22,858 bases of DNA from Bacteroidota bacterium (GTDB lineage Bacteria > Bacteroidota > Bacteroidia > Flavobacteriales > Flavobacteriaceae). The number at the start of each line of letters is the position of its first letter. Position 1 is the stretch's first letter. The translations under genes and the position numbers were made by a program. The notes below the pieces were generated by a model. The model worked only from the letters and a program-made list of their open reading frames with translations. It had not been told where the DNA came from and did not search any database. Where the stretch lies: assembly GCA_023457535.1 (NCBI GenBank), contig JAEWLN010000094.1:1-22858 (forward strand). Reading direction: 5' to 3'. Positions 6,943 through 15,531 of this stretch are shown piece by piece.

Positions 6943-7668
6943 ATGAAAGCAATACTTCTGAGAGAAATCAAATCGTTTTTCGGGTCGCCCGTGGGCTATC
7001 TCGTGGTCGCGATTTTTTTGCTGCTCAACGGACTGTTCCTTTGGGTATTTGAAGGACAGTACAACATCCTGAGCAGCGGTTTTGCCGATCTGACTCCTTT
7101 TTTCACCATTGCTCCGTGGATCCTTATTTTCCTGATCCCGGCCGTCACGATGCGCAGTTTTTCCGATGAAAAAAAGCAAGGAACGCTTGAATTGCTGCTC
7201 ACCAAACCGTTGAGTATCTGGGAAATTGTAGGCGGCAAATTCTTTGGTGCGATGTTGCTCATCGTGATCGCCATCATCCCGACAGCCATTTATGTCTACG
7301 TCATTTCAAACCTGGCACTTCCGGAGGGGAATATCGATATCGGCAGCACGATGGGTTCCTACTTCGGGTTGTTATTTCTGATCGCAGCCTATACGGCCAT
7401 CGGCATATTTACGTCGGTATTGTCGGAGAACCAGATCGTGGCGTTCATACTGTCGGTGTTTGGATGTTTTGCCATTTACTTCGCCTTTGAGGCGGTGGCA
7501 GATCTCGTCCCGGCCGCCTCCAATGTTATTTCGGCATTGGGCATGGACAGCCACTTCCAGAGCATGGCGCGCGGGGTCATTGATACGCGTGACGTGCTGT
7601 ACTTTGTCAGCTTGACGGTGCTGTTCTTATCGTTTACCGTTTATAAATTAAAATCGTATCGGGCGTAA
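6943..7668 (+). CDS. gldF: Gliding motility ABC transporter permease GldF
   Basis: The 241-residue inner-membrane protein is an ABC-2 type permease with about six hydrophobic segments. The conserved pattern is LREIKSFFGSPVGYLVVAIFLL at the start, WILIFLIPAVTMRSFSDEKKQGTLELLLTKPLS in the middle, and a last segment near YFVSLTVLFLSFTVYKLKS. In Flavobacterium, GldF acts with GldG and the ATPase GldA (not in this window) in an ABC transporter linked to gliding. The related GldFG-type permeases occur also in non-gliding bacteria. The stop overlaps the gldG start as TAATG, so the two are translationally coupled. Confidence 0.93.
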   Translation: MKAILLREIKSFFGSPVGYLVVAIFLLLNGLFLWVFEGQYNILSSGFADLTPFFTIAPWILIFLIPAVTMRSFSDEKKQGTLELLLTKPLSIWEIVGGKFFGAMLLIVIAIIPTAIYVYVISNLALPEGNIDIGSTMGSYFGLLFLIAAYTAIGIFTSVLSENQIVAFILSVFGCFAIYFAFEAVADLVPAASNVISALGMDSHFQSMARGVIDTRDVLYFVSLTVLFLSFTVYKLKSYRA

Positions 7669-9464
7669 TGAAAAGAAAATCAGATACCAGATCGTTGCTG
7701 ATTACGATTGCTGCTTTAGTGGCAGCCAATATCGCTGGAAGCTATATTTTCAAGCGCTTCGACCTCACGCATGACAAACGTTATACCCTTTCGGATACTT
7801 CGCTCAGCATCCTTAAGAATACGGGTGAAACGCTTTTTGTCGATGTCTATCTCGACGGGCAATTCCCTGGCGAATTCAAAAAACTCCAAACCGAGACGCG
7901 CCAACTGCTCGAGGAATTCAAAGCGTACAATTCCGATGTGCAATTCCGGTTCATCAATCCGCTTGACGATTCCCAGGACAACAATGAAGCCAAGCGCGAG
8001 CTGATCTACAAACTGTTCAGGCTCAACAACCCGCCGCCTTCACCCCAAGAGGAAGCCGAGATCAAGGCCAGCATCAAAAACGTCCCGAACCTCGACGAAG
8101 CGCTTGTCAATTCGTTCCAGGGCAACGGCATGACTCCGGCCAGCATCACCGTGGAAGACAAAGGCCGCCAATCACAGGAAGTCATTTTCCCGTGGGCGAT
8201 TGCCACGTACGGTCCGCGCAGCGTTAAAGTGCCGCTGCTCAAAAATTTCATGGGCGCATCGACGGCGGAAAAAGTCAACGGATCTGTGCAGCACCTCGAA
8301 TACGCATTTTCCAACGCATTCCAAACGGTCATCAACGCCAGGCAAAAGAAGATCGCCGTCATCAAAGGCAATGGTGAGCTTCCGGACCAGTTCATGGCCG
8401 ATTTCATCAAAAGCGTACGCGAGAACTATTACATCGGGACGTTTACGCTGGATTCTGTTGCCAAAAAGCCAAATGAAAGCCTGGAGTACCTCAAAAAATA
8501 CGATCTGGCCGTCATCGCAAAACCTACCGAGCGCTTTACCGATCAGGAAAAACAGGTTCTTGACCAATTCATCGTAAACGGCGGCAAAACGCTTTGGCTC
8601 GTGGATCAGGTGCAAATGGAAATGGACAGCCTTTACAACGATATGGGCGCATCGCTGGCATTCCCGCAGGACCTGAACCTGAACGACATGTTCTTCAAAT
8701 ACGGCGTGCGCATCAACCCTACACTGATCAAAGACCTTATGGCCACCCCGATCGCCGTAGCCACCGGCCAGCAGGGAAGTGCAGCGCAGTACACGCAATA
8801 TCCGTGGTTTTATTCACCGCTGGTCTATCCGTCGTCTAAACATCCTGTGGTGAGCAACATGGACGGCGTCAAATTCGAGTTTGCAAGCGGCATTGACACG
8901 CTCAAAAACGGCATCCGCAAGACGGTGCTCTTGAAATCGTCGCCGTATTCTAGGCTCGTCGGAACCCCGGCAGAAATCAACCTTGACATGGTAACCGAAC
9001 GGCCCGAACAAAGCGAATTTACCGGTAAGGGAGACATCCCGGTGGCCGTGCTGCTCGAGGGCGCCTTTACATCGGTGTACCAAAACCGGGTGCTTCCGTT
9101 TGCCGACCGGCACTTTATCCCACAGGCTAAAAAGGCCAACAAAATGATCGTCATCTCTGACGGCGATGTGATCAAAAACAGTCTGGATAAAAATTTCCAG
9201 CCGCTCGAGCTCGGATACGACAAATGGACCAACAAGCTCTACGGAAACAAGGAATTCTTGCTCAACTGCGTCAATTACCTGCTCGACGATTCCGGACTTA
9301 TCAACATCCGCAACAAAGAAGTCCGGTTGCCGGTGCTGGACAAGGAAAAAGTATATGCGCAATACACCCTCTCGCAGGTCATAACTGTCGGACTGCCAAT
9401 TGCGGTGCTGGCTGTTTTCGGGCTTGCTTTTACCTGGCTGCGCAAAAGGCGGTATGCGCGTTAA
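7668..9464 (+). CDS. gldG: Gliding motility-associated ABC transporter substrate-binding protein GldG
   Basis: The 598-residue product has one N-terminal membrane anchor (residues about 10-28), a large extracytoplasmic domain of the GldG/ABC_transp_aux type, and a C-terminal membrane segment (GLPIAVLAVFGLAFTWL) followed by a basic tail. The FKRFDLTHDKRYTLSDTSLSIL opening and later KIAVIKGNGELPD and YDLAVIAKPTERFTDQEKQVLDQFIVNGGKTLWLVD blocks are characteristic. It shares 1 nt with gldF (TAATG). It probably forms the GldFG membrane complex. dnaN follows 66 nt downstream with its own promoter. Confidence 0.93.
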   Translation: MKRKSDTRSLLITIAALVAANIAGSYIFKRFDLTHDKRYTLSDTSLSILKNTGETLFVDVYLDGQFPGEFKKLQTETRQLLEEFKAYNSDVQFRFINPLDDSQDNNEAKRELIYKLFRLNNPPPSPQEEAEIKASIKNVPNLDEALVNSFQGNGMTPASITVEDKGRQSQEVIFPWAIATYGPRSVKVPLLKNFMGASTAEKVNGSVQHLEYAFSNAFQTVINARQKKIAVIKGNGELPDQFMADFIKSVRENYYIGTFTLDSVAKKPNESLEYLKKYDLAVIAKPTERFTDQEKQVLDQFIVNGGKTLWLVDQVQMEMDSLYNDMGASLAFPQDLNLNDMFFKYGVRINPTLIKDLMATPIAVATGQQGSAAQYTQYPWFYSPLVYPSSKHPVVSNMDGVKFEFASGIDTLKNGIRKTVLLKSSPYSRLVGTPAEINLDMVTERPEQSEFTGKGDIPVAVLLEGAFTSVYQNRVLPFADRHFIPQAKKANKMIVISDGDVIKNSLDKNFQPLELGYDKWTNKLYGNKEFLLNCVNYLLDDSGLINIRNKEVRLPVLDKEKVYAQYTLSQVITVGLPIAVLAVFGLAFTWLRKRRYAR

Positions 9465-9482
9465 GTGTTAATAAAAAACTTT

Positions 9483-9511
9483 TTGATATTAGGCCGATTC
9501 AGATATATTTG
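9483..9511 (+). promoter_or_regulatory. dnaN promoter
   Basis: TTG (9483-9485), an 18-nt spacer and TATATTTG (9504-9511) form the best Bacteroidetes promoter in the window. The dnaN leader would be about 12 nt. Confidence 0.7.
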
Positions 9512-9530
9512 TCAAACTAAATAACGACCA

Positions 9531-10649
9531 ATGAAATTCATCGTATCGAGCTCCTACTTACTCAAGCAATTGCAAGTATTGGGCAGCGTCATCAACAGCA
9601 GCAATACGTTGCCAATCCTCGACAACTTCCTTTTCGAACTCGACAATAAAACGCTGACCGTTTCGGCATCGGACCTTGAAACGACCATGTCCGCGACGCT
9701 CGAAATCGATTCGACGAGCCAGGGAAGTGTCGCTGTGCCGGCTAAATTATTGCTCGAGATCCTAAAAACGTTTCCCGAGCAGCCGCTGACGTTTACCGTT
9801 GAGGAAAACAGCACGATTGAAATCAGCTCGAATTCCGGTAAATATGCCCTGGCATACGCTCCGGGCGAGGAATTTCCAAAAGCGGTCAACCTCGATGACC
9901 CTTCCACTACGGTCGTACCGGCCGATGTGCTGGCCACGGCGGTCAGCAAAACGATTTTCGCTGCTGGCAACGACGATCTGCGTCCGGTCATGTCGGGTGT
10001 ATTTTTCCAGTTTTCCCCGGAAGGGCTCACCTTTGTGGCCACAGACGCGCACAAACTCGTCAAATATGCGCGCACCGATGTCAAGGCTTCGCAGGTAGCC
10101 GATTTCATCATGCCGAAAAAACCGCTCAACATCCTCAAAAGCATCCTTGGCGCGTCCGATGCCGATGTGAAGATCGAATACAATGATTCGAATGCAACGT
10201 TCTCGTTCGACAATTATGTCCTCATGTGCCGACTCATCGACGGAAAATACCCGAATTACGAGGCGGTCATTCCAAAGGAAAATCCAAACAAGCTCATGAT
10301 CGACCGCGGACAATTTCTGAGTTCGGTTCGTCGTGTGGCTATTTTCTCAAACAAAACGACCCACCAGATCCGACTTAAAATTGCCGGCGCCGAGCTCAAT
10401 ATTTCTGCCGAGGACATCGACTACTCGAACAAAGCCGAAGAGCGCCTTACCTGTGATTACCAGGGCGATGATATGCAGATCGGTTTCAATTCACGGTTCC
10501 TGACCGAAATGCTGACCAACCTCCAATCGGACGAAATCATGCTCGAAATGTCCTTGCCGAACCGCGCGGGAATTCTAACCCCTGTAGACGGGCTTGAAGA
10601 AGGCGAAACGGTCACGATGCTTGTGATGCCGGTCATGCTCAACAATTAA
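9531..10649 (+). CDS. dnaN: DNA polymerase III beta subunit (sliding clamp)
   Basis: The 372-residue product is the ring-shaped processivity clamp. Three repeated clamp domains are visible: MKFIVSSSYLLKQLQVLG start, RPVMSGVFFQF...FVATDAHKLVKYAR in the middle, and DYQGDDMQIGFNSRFLTEML followed by the C-terminal PVMLNN. The typical P(V/M)xL tail is present as VMPVMLNN. Length is standard. It is not next to dnaA here, which is usual for Bacteroidetes. It has its own promoter and a strong terminator. Confidence 0.97.
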   Translation: MKFIVSSSYLLKQLQVLGSVINSSNTLPILDNFLFELDNKTLTVSASDLETTMSATLEIDSTSQGSVAVPAKLLLEILKTFPEQPLTFTVEENSTIEISSNSGKYALAYAPGEEFPKAVNLDDPSTTVVPADVLATAVSKTIFAAGNDDLRPVMSGVFFQFSPEGLTFVATDAHKLVKYARTDVKASQVADFIMPKKPLNILKSILGASDADVKIEYNDSNATFSFDNYVLMCRLIDGKYPNYEAVIPKENPNKLMIDRGQFLSSVRRVAIFSNKTTHQIRLKIAGAELNISAEDIDYSNKAEERLTCDYQGDDMQIGFNSRFLTEMLTNLQSDEIMLEMSLPNRAGILTPVDGLEEGETVTMLVMPVMLNN

Positions 10650-10669
10650 GTTTACCACCACTGATACCC

Positions 10670-10697
10670 AACCGCAATTTCCGTTGCGGTTTTTTTA
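10670..10697 (+). terminator. Intrinsic terminator of dnaN
   Basis: AACCGCAA, loop TTTCCG, TTGCGGTT followed by a T-run (10690-10696) give a stable 8-bp stem 20 nt after the dnaN stop. Confidence 0.9.
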
Positions 10698-10880
10698 TGG
10701 ATTCAACGCACCGGCCATCTGCCCCCGTTTCGACGCATTTGTTGATAAGTTAACACCGTCATGTTCAAATCGTTTACTGATATTGTTAAATTTACGGACG
10801 AAATTTCCAATTTCACTTAAGCAACTAACCACGGAGTAACCGAAAATCCTCAAGAGTAGGACCACACAAAAACCAACATT

Positions 10881-11576
10881 ATGAACAAAAAAGTATGGGC
10901 GGGCGCGTTGTGCCTCGCTATCGGCATGACGGCTACGGCCCAGAAACTCGACAAGTTCGGGGCAGACCTCGGCAAGAAAAGCGTCATGGGTAAAGAAATC
11001 CGCATTCCTTACACAGACATCCAGAATTATTTTGGCTACATCAAGCCGGGCACCGCGCCTGATGAAGTGGTCGGTGGAAAGAAAATGTATTATGTATATG
11101 TGTGGATTCCGGTAGCCGCTCCTGAAATCGGGGTCCGCATGATTTCGCCGGCTCCGGACAGCGTCAAACCGTCGGACAAAGACTATGTAACGGCCGATTA
11201 CACTGCCAACGCCGCAGATACCAAAAGCTTTTTCGACACCTGGGTCGTTCTTGAAAGGGCCGAAGGCATCATGAAAATCGAAGACGCCGCCAAAGCCAAA
11301 TCGGCCAAATGGGTCAAGATCGATTCCAATGACGATTCGTCGGAAATGCCTGCACAACCGTCGGGCAGCAAATACAATTCGCTTATGCGCATCACATCGG
11401 ACACCTCAAACCCGACCAAATCGCTCGTCATGGGGTTGTACCGCATTGGCTTTACCACCTACAAGCGCGGCGAGGTAGAAGGCAGTTTCCTGGCCCAGAT
11501 TGGCGCGCCGGTCAAATTGCCAGGGGTTGCGATTTCGAACGATCCGACCAAACTGGCATCGGCGGCAAAAAAATAA
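10881..11576 (+). CDS. Secreted LipL32-like protein
   Basis: The 231-residue product matches LipL32, the major surface lipoprotein of pathogenic Leptospira, in several blocks: NYFGYIKPGTAPDEVV, YYVYVWIPVAAPEIGVRMISP, FFDTWVVLERAEGIM, KYNSLMRI and GLYRIGFTTYKRGEVEGSF. The residues I recall as LipL32 calcium ligands (Asp132, Thr133, Asp164, Asp165, Tyr178) fall on Asp119, Thr120, Asp151, Asp152 and Tyr165, all with the same offset of 13. Unlike LipL32 it has a plain signal peptide (cleavage near TATA-Q) and no lipobox at the cleavage site, so it is likely periplasmic or exported. It is monocistronic with a strong terminator. Role unknown. Confidence 0.85.
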   Translation: MNKKVWAGALCLAIGMTATAQKLDKFGADLGKKSVMGKEIRIPYTDIQNYFGYIKPGTAPDEVVGGKKMYYVYVWIPVAAPEIGVRMISPAPDSVKPSDKDYVTADYTANAADTKSFFDTWVVLERAEGIMKIEDAAKAKSAKWVKIDSNDDSSEMPAQPSGSKYNSLMRITSDTSNPTKSLVMGLYRIGFTTYKRGEVEGSFLAQIGAPVKLPGVAISNDPTKLASAAKK

Positions 11577-11593
11577 TTTGTTTCCACAGCAGC

Positions 11594-11624
11594 AAAAGAC
11601 GTCCGAACGGGCGTCTTTTTTTTT
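11594..11624. terminator. Bidirectional terminator between convergent genes
   Basis: GACGTCCG, loop AA, CGGGCGTC form an 8-bp stem with one T-G pair, bordered by AAAA and by nine T. It ends both the LipL32-like gene (+) and the aldehyde dehydrogenase gene (-). Confidence 0.85.
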
Positions 11625-11629
11625 GTCCT

Positions 11630-13000
11630 TTACCGGACATAAATCAACTTGCGGTTCATGAATTCCTCCATGCCCAACGCCGACAATTCGCGCCCATACC
11701 CCGAACGCTTCGTACCGCCGAACGGCAAATCCGGCTGTGATGCGACATGCTGGTTGATGAACACCATGCCCGTATCAATTTGGTCGGCAACTGCAATGGC
11801 GCGCTTTGGGTCCTTGCTGAAGACCGCACCGCCCAGGCCGTAACCGGTGGCGTTGGCCAGTTCGATGGCTTGCTGCTCCGTTTTTACGCGGTAGAACGAT
11901 GCTACCGGACCAAATATTTCCTGTTCAAATGCGACTGTTCCTGGTTTGATATCGGTCAGTATCGTAAATTCCATAAATGCGCCGGGCCGTTTGATGCGTT
12001 TGCCTCCGAGCAGTATCTTAGCGCCTTGCTGCACCGAATCGCGCACTTGCCTGGCTACTTTTTTGGCGGCGTCCTCGCTGCTGAGCGGCCCGATTTCTGT
12101 TTCCGGATCCATCGGGTCCCCTACTTTGAGGTTTTTGATTTTTCCGGTAAGCTTTTCCAGGAATTCGTCGGCTATTTTGTCCATGACGATAAACCTCTTG
12201 GCCGATGTACAAGCCTGTCCCATGTTGCTGAACCGTCCGAGCACGGCCTTTTCGACCGCCTGGTCCACATCGGCATCATCAAGTACGACAAACGCATCGC
12301 TGCCTCCGAGCTCAAGCACTGATTTTTTAAGGTTCTTGCCCGCTGCTTCTGCCAGACTCGCACCGGCCTTTTCACTTCCTGTCAGCGACAATCCGGTAAT
12401 ACGTTGGTCTCTGGCAAGCCCGGCGATGCGTCTGGCGGCGATCGGAAGATTTGTAAATACGCCATCGGGCGCGCCGGCTTCACGGAACAATTTTTCGATC
12501 ATCGCGGCGCATTGCGGCACATTGGAGGCATGTTTGAGCAAAACCACATTGCCGCCCGCTATATTGGGAGCAGCCAGTCGCGCGACCTGATTGAACGGGT
12601 AATTCCATGGCTCAACCGCAAGTATGATACCTGTTGGCGTTAACCGAACGAATGCTTTGCCGTCCTTGACCGGGACGGGGCGGTCCTGGAGGAATCCGGC
12701 CGCGTGATGGGCGTAATATTCGTACACTGAAGCACACATATCGATTTCTGCCTCCGATTGCGCGATCAGTTTTCCCATTTCGAGCGTGATCAGCTGTGCG
12801 AGTTCTGATTTGCGACCGCGCATGAGTCGGGCCACGTTTTTGAGCAGCCCGGCGCGCTCAGATACATTTGCGGTGCGCCAGGAAAGATACGCTTGGTGCG
12901 CCCGGTCAACTTTTTTTTCAAGTTGCGCGTCAGTGAGTTCGTCAAAAATTTTAACGGGCTGGTTATCGTACGGGTTGATGGTTTGTATCGGCATGATCAT
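11630..13000 (-). CDS. NAD(P)-dependent aldehyde dehydrogenase, succinate-semialdehyde type
   Basis: The 456-residue cytosolic enzyme has the complete ALDH core: EPWNYPF with Asn133, Lys156 in LLKHASN (cofactor), TGSEKAG around 207-213, catalytic base Glu230 in LELGGSD, nucleophile Cys264 in GQACTS, and EIFGPV and the C-terminal PFGGTKRSGYGRE. The order and the short length are those of the succinate-semialdehyde dehydrogenase (Sad/GabD-like) group. Substrate within the aldehyde family is not certain. The ATG overlaps the TGA of the upstream stress protein gene as ATGA, so the pair is translationally coupled. A second ATG two codons later (12994) is an alternative start. Confidence 0.92.
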   Translation of the reverse strand: MIMPIQTINPYDNQPVKIFDELTDAQLEKKVDRAHQAYLSWRTANVSERAGLLKNVARLMRGRKSELAQLITLEMGKLIAQSEAEIDMCASVYEYYAHHAAGFLQDRPVPVKDGKAFVRLTPTGIILAVEPWNYPFNQVARLAAPNIAGGNVVLLKHASNVPQCAAMIEKLFREAGAPDGVFTNLPIAARRIAGLARDQRITGLSLTGSEKAGASLAEAAGKNLKKSVLELGGSDAFVVLDDADVDQAVEKAVLGRFSNMGQACTSAKRFIVMDKIADEFLEKLTGKIKNLKVGDPMDPETEIGPLSSEDAAKKVARQVRDSVQQGAKILLGGKRIKRPGAFMEFTILTDIKPGTVAFEQEIFGPVASFYRVKTEQQAIELANATGYGLGGAVFSKDPKRAIAVADQIDTGMVFINQHVASQPDLPFGGTKRSGYGRELSALGMEEFMNRKLIYVR

Positions 13001-13833
13001 TCGTGCAGCGCCAGTATCGGAATCTGGATATGGTGCGCTATTTTTTGGGTTAAACTATGTTGGAACAATTCCTCGAGGAAACTCCGCTTAAAGTGCAGCA
13101 TGGCGAGCAGATCGGCTTTTTCGGCCTGCGTAAAGGCCAGTATTGCCTCTTTGACATGATCGCTTTCGATGATATGAAACAGCACGCCCTGGGCGCCAAA
13201 GACGTGTTCCCAGTCGCGTATGGTCACTTCCTTTACGTCCGAATGCGGCGTGCGTACGTACAGGCAATGTACTTTGGCGGCGAAACCGTCGGCAATTGTG
13301 AGGACCTGTTGCAGCGCGGCGCGGTCTTTTTCCTTGAAGCGCGAGGTAAAAACGATGTTGCGTATCGGGCGGTACTGGCAATGCTCGGGAATGGCCAGCA
13401 CAATGGCATCCGTGCCTGCGATGACGTTCGAGGCCGTCGAGCCCAGGAACGTTTCCTTCAGCCCGGACGCGCCTTTGGTCCCCATGACCACATATTCAAT
13501 CGCCTCGCGCCTGCACAATTCTTTGATGTTGTCCACCAGATCGCCCATGAGCAGTTCGTGCGACAATGGAATGTGACTCAGCCCGTGTTTATCGGCGATA
13601 TCGCGCAGCACCGGCACCTGCCCTTTGTAATTTTCAAACTGGCCGACCTCGAGCACGTCGTACATCTCGAGCAGGTAGTTGGGAAAGCCTTCGTTGTCGA
13701 TCATGGGCAAGTCATAGACGTGCAGCGTTAAGATTGCTGCGTGGAGCGTATCGGCAAGGCGCAGCGCGTAAACAAAGGCGTTGTTGGAAACATCGGAAAA
13801 ATCGGTGGGAAATAAAATCCGTTTCATGGTCAT
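12997..13833 (-). CDS. Universal stress protein, two tandem Usp domains
   Basis: The 278-residue cytosolic protein has an N-terminal Usp domain (MKRILFPTDFSDVSNNA) with the ATP-binding GTKGASGLKETFLGSTASNVI motif at about residues 118-138. A second Usp-like half begins around residue 157 (RNIVFTSRF), but its glycine motif is degenerate (HFKRSFLEELFQHSLTQKI). The arrangement suggests an active nucleotide-binding half and a structural half. Two Met codons, 13833 and 13827, are possible starts; the second fits family starts (MKRILFPTDFS). It overlaps the aldehyde dehydrogenase gene by 4 nt, which suggests a shared stress role. Confidence 0.9.
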   Translation of the reverse strand: MTMKRILFPTDFSDVSNNAFVYALRLADTLHAAILTLHVYDLPMIDNEGFPNYLLEMYDVLEVGQFENYKGQVPVLRDIADKHGLSHIPLSHELLMGDLVDNIKELCRREAIEYVVMGTKGASGLKETFLGSTASNVIAGTDAIVLAIPEHCQYRPIRNIVFTSRFKEKDRAALQQVLTIADGFAAKVHCLYVRTPHSDVKEVTIRDWEHVFGAQGVLFHIIESDHVKEAILAFTQAEKADLLAMLHFKRSFLEELFQHSLTQKIAHHIQIPILALHE

Positions 13834-13895
13834 GGTATTTGCCTAAATTTACGAAATACAACGCAAACGGCCAAAGTTTATCATTTTGTTTGGTT

Positions 13896-13926
13896 TTGCG
13901 CGACGACCGATTTTGACGTATTTTTG
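13896..13926 (+). promoter_or_regulatory. mnmE promoter
   Basis: TTG (13896-13898), 20-nt spacer, TATTTTTG (13919-13926). This is a full Bacteroidetes promoter match 28 nt before the ATG. Confidence 0.65.
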
Positions 13927-13954
13927 CAAAGGCAATTGCCGATAAAACCAAAAC

Positions 13955-15373
13955 ATGAATCAAGATACCATTGTAGCGCTGGCCACGCCATCAGGAGCCG
14001 GTGCGATTGCGATCGTCAGGTTCTCGGGCCTTGAGGCTATTGCGATCGCACATACCGTATTCCGGTCTGTTAAAGGCAAAGACCTCAGGAGCCAGAAAAC
14101 CCACACATTGCATCTGGGACATATTGTGGACCAAGATTTCATCATCGATGAAGTCCTGGTATCGGTATTTAAAGGGCCGAATTCGTACACAGGCCAGGAC
14201 ACCATCGAGATTTCATGTCACGGATCGACGTTCATACAGCAGCAAATCATCCAGTTGCTGCTGCGCCATGGTGCGCGAATGGCCCAACCCGGCGAATTCA
14301 CGCTGCGTGCATTTTTGAACGGAAAACTTGATTTATCGCAGGCAGAGGCCGTTGCAGACCTGATCGCATCGGACAACGAAGCCTCGCACCAGATCGCGAT
14401 GCAGCAAATGCGCGGCGGCTTTTCGACAGAGATTGCCCAATTGCGCCAGGAACTGCTGAACTTCGCATCGCTGATCGAACTCGAACTTGACTTTGCTGAA
14501 GAAGATGTCGAATTTGCCAACCGCGACCAGTTTCGCGAACTGCTCGACCGCATCGAGCGCGTGCTTAAACGGCTGATCGACTCGTTTGCGGTGGGCAATG
14601 TAATCAAAAACGGCATTCCGGTGGCCATCGTAGGCCAGCCCAACGTAGGAAAATCGACGCTGCTCAACGCATTGCTCAATGAGGAACGCGCCATTGTATC
14701 GGACATTGCCGGAACCACACGCGATACGATCGAGGACGAACTGGTGATCAACGGCATCGGCTTCCGGTTTATAGACACCGCCGGTATCCGCCAGACCGAG
14801 GATGTTGTGGAAAGCATCGGGATCCGCAAAACGTTTGAAAAAATGGAACAGGCCCAAGTGGTGATTTACCTGGTGGACGGACATCGTTTGGCAACGAACG
14901 CGTCATTGGAACAGCTCAAGATCGAGATCGGGCGGATCGAAAACCAATTTCCGCTCAAGCCGCTTGTGGTGGTGATCAACAAGTCGGACCGGATCGAACC
15001 CGATAGGGCGCGTACGATCATTACCGGACTGTCGCAAACGAAAGACCACGCTAAATCTACGGTGGTCCAATTGCTGTCGGCCAAACAAAAAACGGGTATA
15101 GACGCGCTCAAAAAGACACTGATCTCGTATGTCGACACCGGCGCGCTGCGCAACAACGACACCATTGTGACCAATACGCGCCATTATGATTCGCTGCTCA
15201 AGGCGTTGGCCGAAATCAGGAAAGTACAGCACGGATTGGCTGACAACTTATCGTCAGACTTGATGGCCATTGACATCCGCGAGGCGTTGTACCATTTTGG
15301 AATGATCACCGGCGAGGTGACCAATGATGAATTGCTGGGAAATATTTTTGCGAATTTCTGTATCGGAAAGTAA
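13955..15373 (+). CDS. mnmE: tRNA uridine-5-carboxymethylaminomethyl modification GTPase
   Basis: MnmE (TrmE/ThdF) works with MnmG to modify the wobble uridine of several tRNAs, using GTP hydrolysis and a folate-bound one-carbon unit. The 472-residue product has the N-terminal tetrahydrofolate-binding domain (TIVALATPSGAGAIAIVRFSG), a helical domain split by the G domain, Walker A GQPNVGKST near residue 226, DTAGIRQTED near 275, NKSD near 344, and the C-terminal CIGK with the essential Cys. Length is normal, so the coding sequence is intact although a recombinase gene begins 158 nt downstream. Confidence 0.97.
   Translation: MNQDTIVALATPSGAGAIAIVRFSGLEAIAIAHTVFRSVKGKDLRSQKTHTLHLGHIVDQDFIIDEVLVSVFKGPNSYTGQDTIEISCHGSTFIQQQIIQLLLRHGARMAQPGEFTLRAFLNGKLDLSQAEAVADLIASDNEASHQIAMQQMRGGFSTEIAQLRQELLNFASLIELELDFAEEDVEFANRDQFRELLDRIERVLKRLIDSFAVGNVIKNGIPVAIVGQPNVGKSTLLNALLNEERAIVSDIAGTTRDTIEDELVINGIGFRFIDTAGIRQTEDVVESIGIRKTFEKMEQAQVVIYLVDGHRLATNASLEQLKIEIGRIENQFPLKPLVVVINKSDRIEPDRARTIITGLSQTKDHAKSTVVQLLSAKQKTGIDALKKTLISYVDTGALRNNDTIVTNTRHYDSLLKALAEIRKVQHGLADNLSSDLMAIDIREALYHFGMITGEVTNDELLGNIFANFCIGK
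15356..15373 (+). other. Probable attachment site (attL) in the mnmE 3' end
   Basis: The last 18 bp of mnmE, TTCTGTATCGGAAAGTAA including the stop, differ at two positions from the 18-bp site I recall for SGI1 integration at mnmE. A tyrosine recombinase gene follows on the same strand. The similarity also reflects the conserved FCIGK coding sequence, so the site assignment is an inference. No second copy is seen in the window. Confidence 0.5.
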
Positions 15374-15404
15374 TTTCGTTTCTTTTGCTTGCCAAACCCT
15401 TGTT

Positions 15405-15424
15405 ATTGTTGATAAATCAACGAT
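15405..15424. repeat. Palindrome upstream of the recombinase gene
   Basis: ATtGTTGATAAATCAACgAT is an inverted repeat with a perfect 6-bp inner arm (GTTGAT/ATCAAC) and 2-nt spacer, extended outward with one mismatch. It sits just before the recombinase promoter, so it may be an operator or a recombination-protein site. Confidence 0.5.
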
Positions 15425-15435
15425 GTTGTTTTCTA

Positions 15436-15510
15436 TTTTTTGTTGCCCAATTGCTTTTTTTGCATATTTTTGTTGCCTAAATGATGTCTTAAGACCAATT
15501 TTTTGTTGGC
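15436..15510 (+). repeat. Three iterated TTTTTGTTG(C/G)C sites
   Basis: Near-identical 11-12-mers occur at 15436-15447, 15467-15477 and 15499-15510. The TTTTTG steps are spaced 30 and 33 nt, about three helical turns. They lie between the probable attachment site and the recombinase start, as expected for arm-type binding sites. The second overlaps the promoter box. Confidence 0.5.
15443..15472 (+). promoter_or_regulatory. Recombinase promoter
   Basis: TTG (15443-15445), 19-nt spacer, TATTTTTG (15465-15472), a full consensus match about 60 nt before the ATG at 15532. Confidence 0.6.
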
Positions 15511-15531
15511 AGGCATCAAAGTTCATTAACC

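Noticed and set aside
8172..9362. Two long minus-strand frames inside gldG
   Set aside because: They are shadows of a well-identified coding region; composition is His/Val/Phe-rich as typical for antisense frames.
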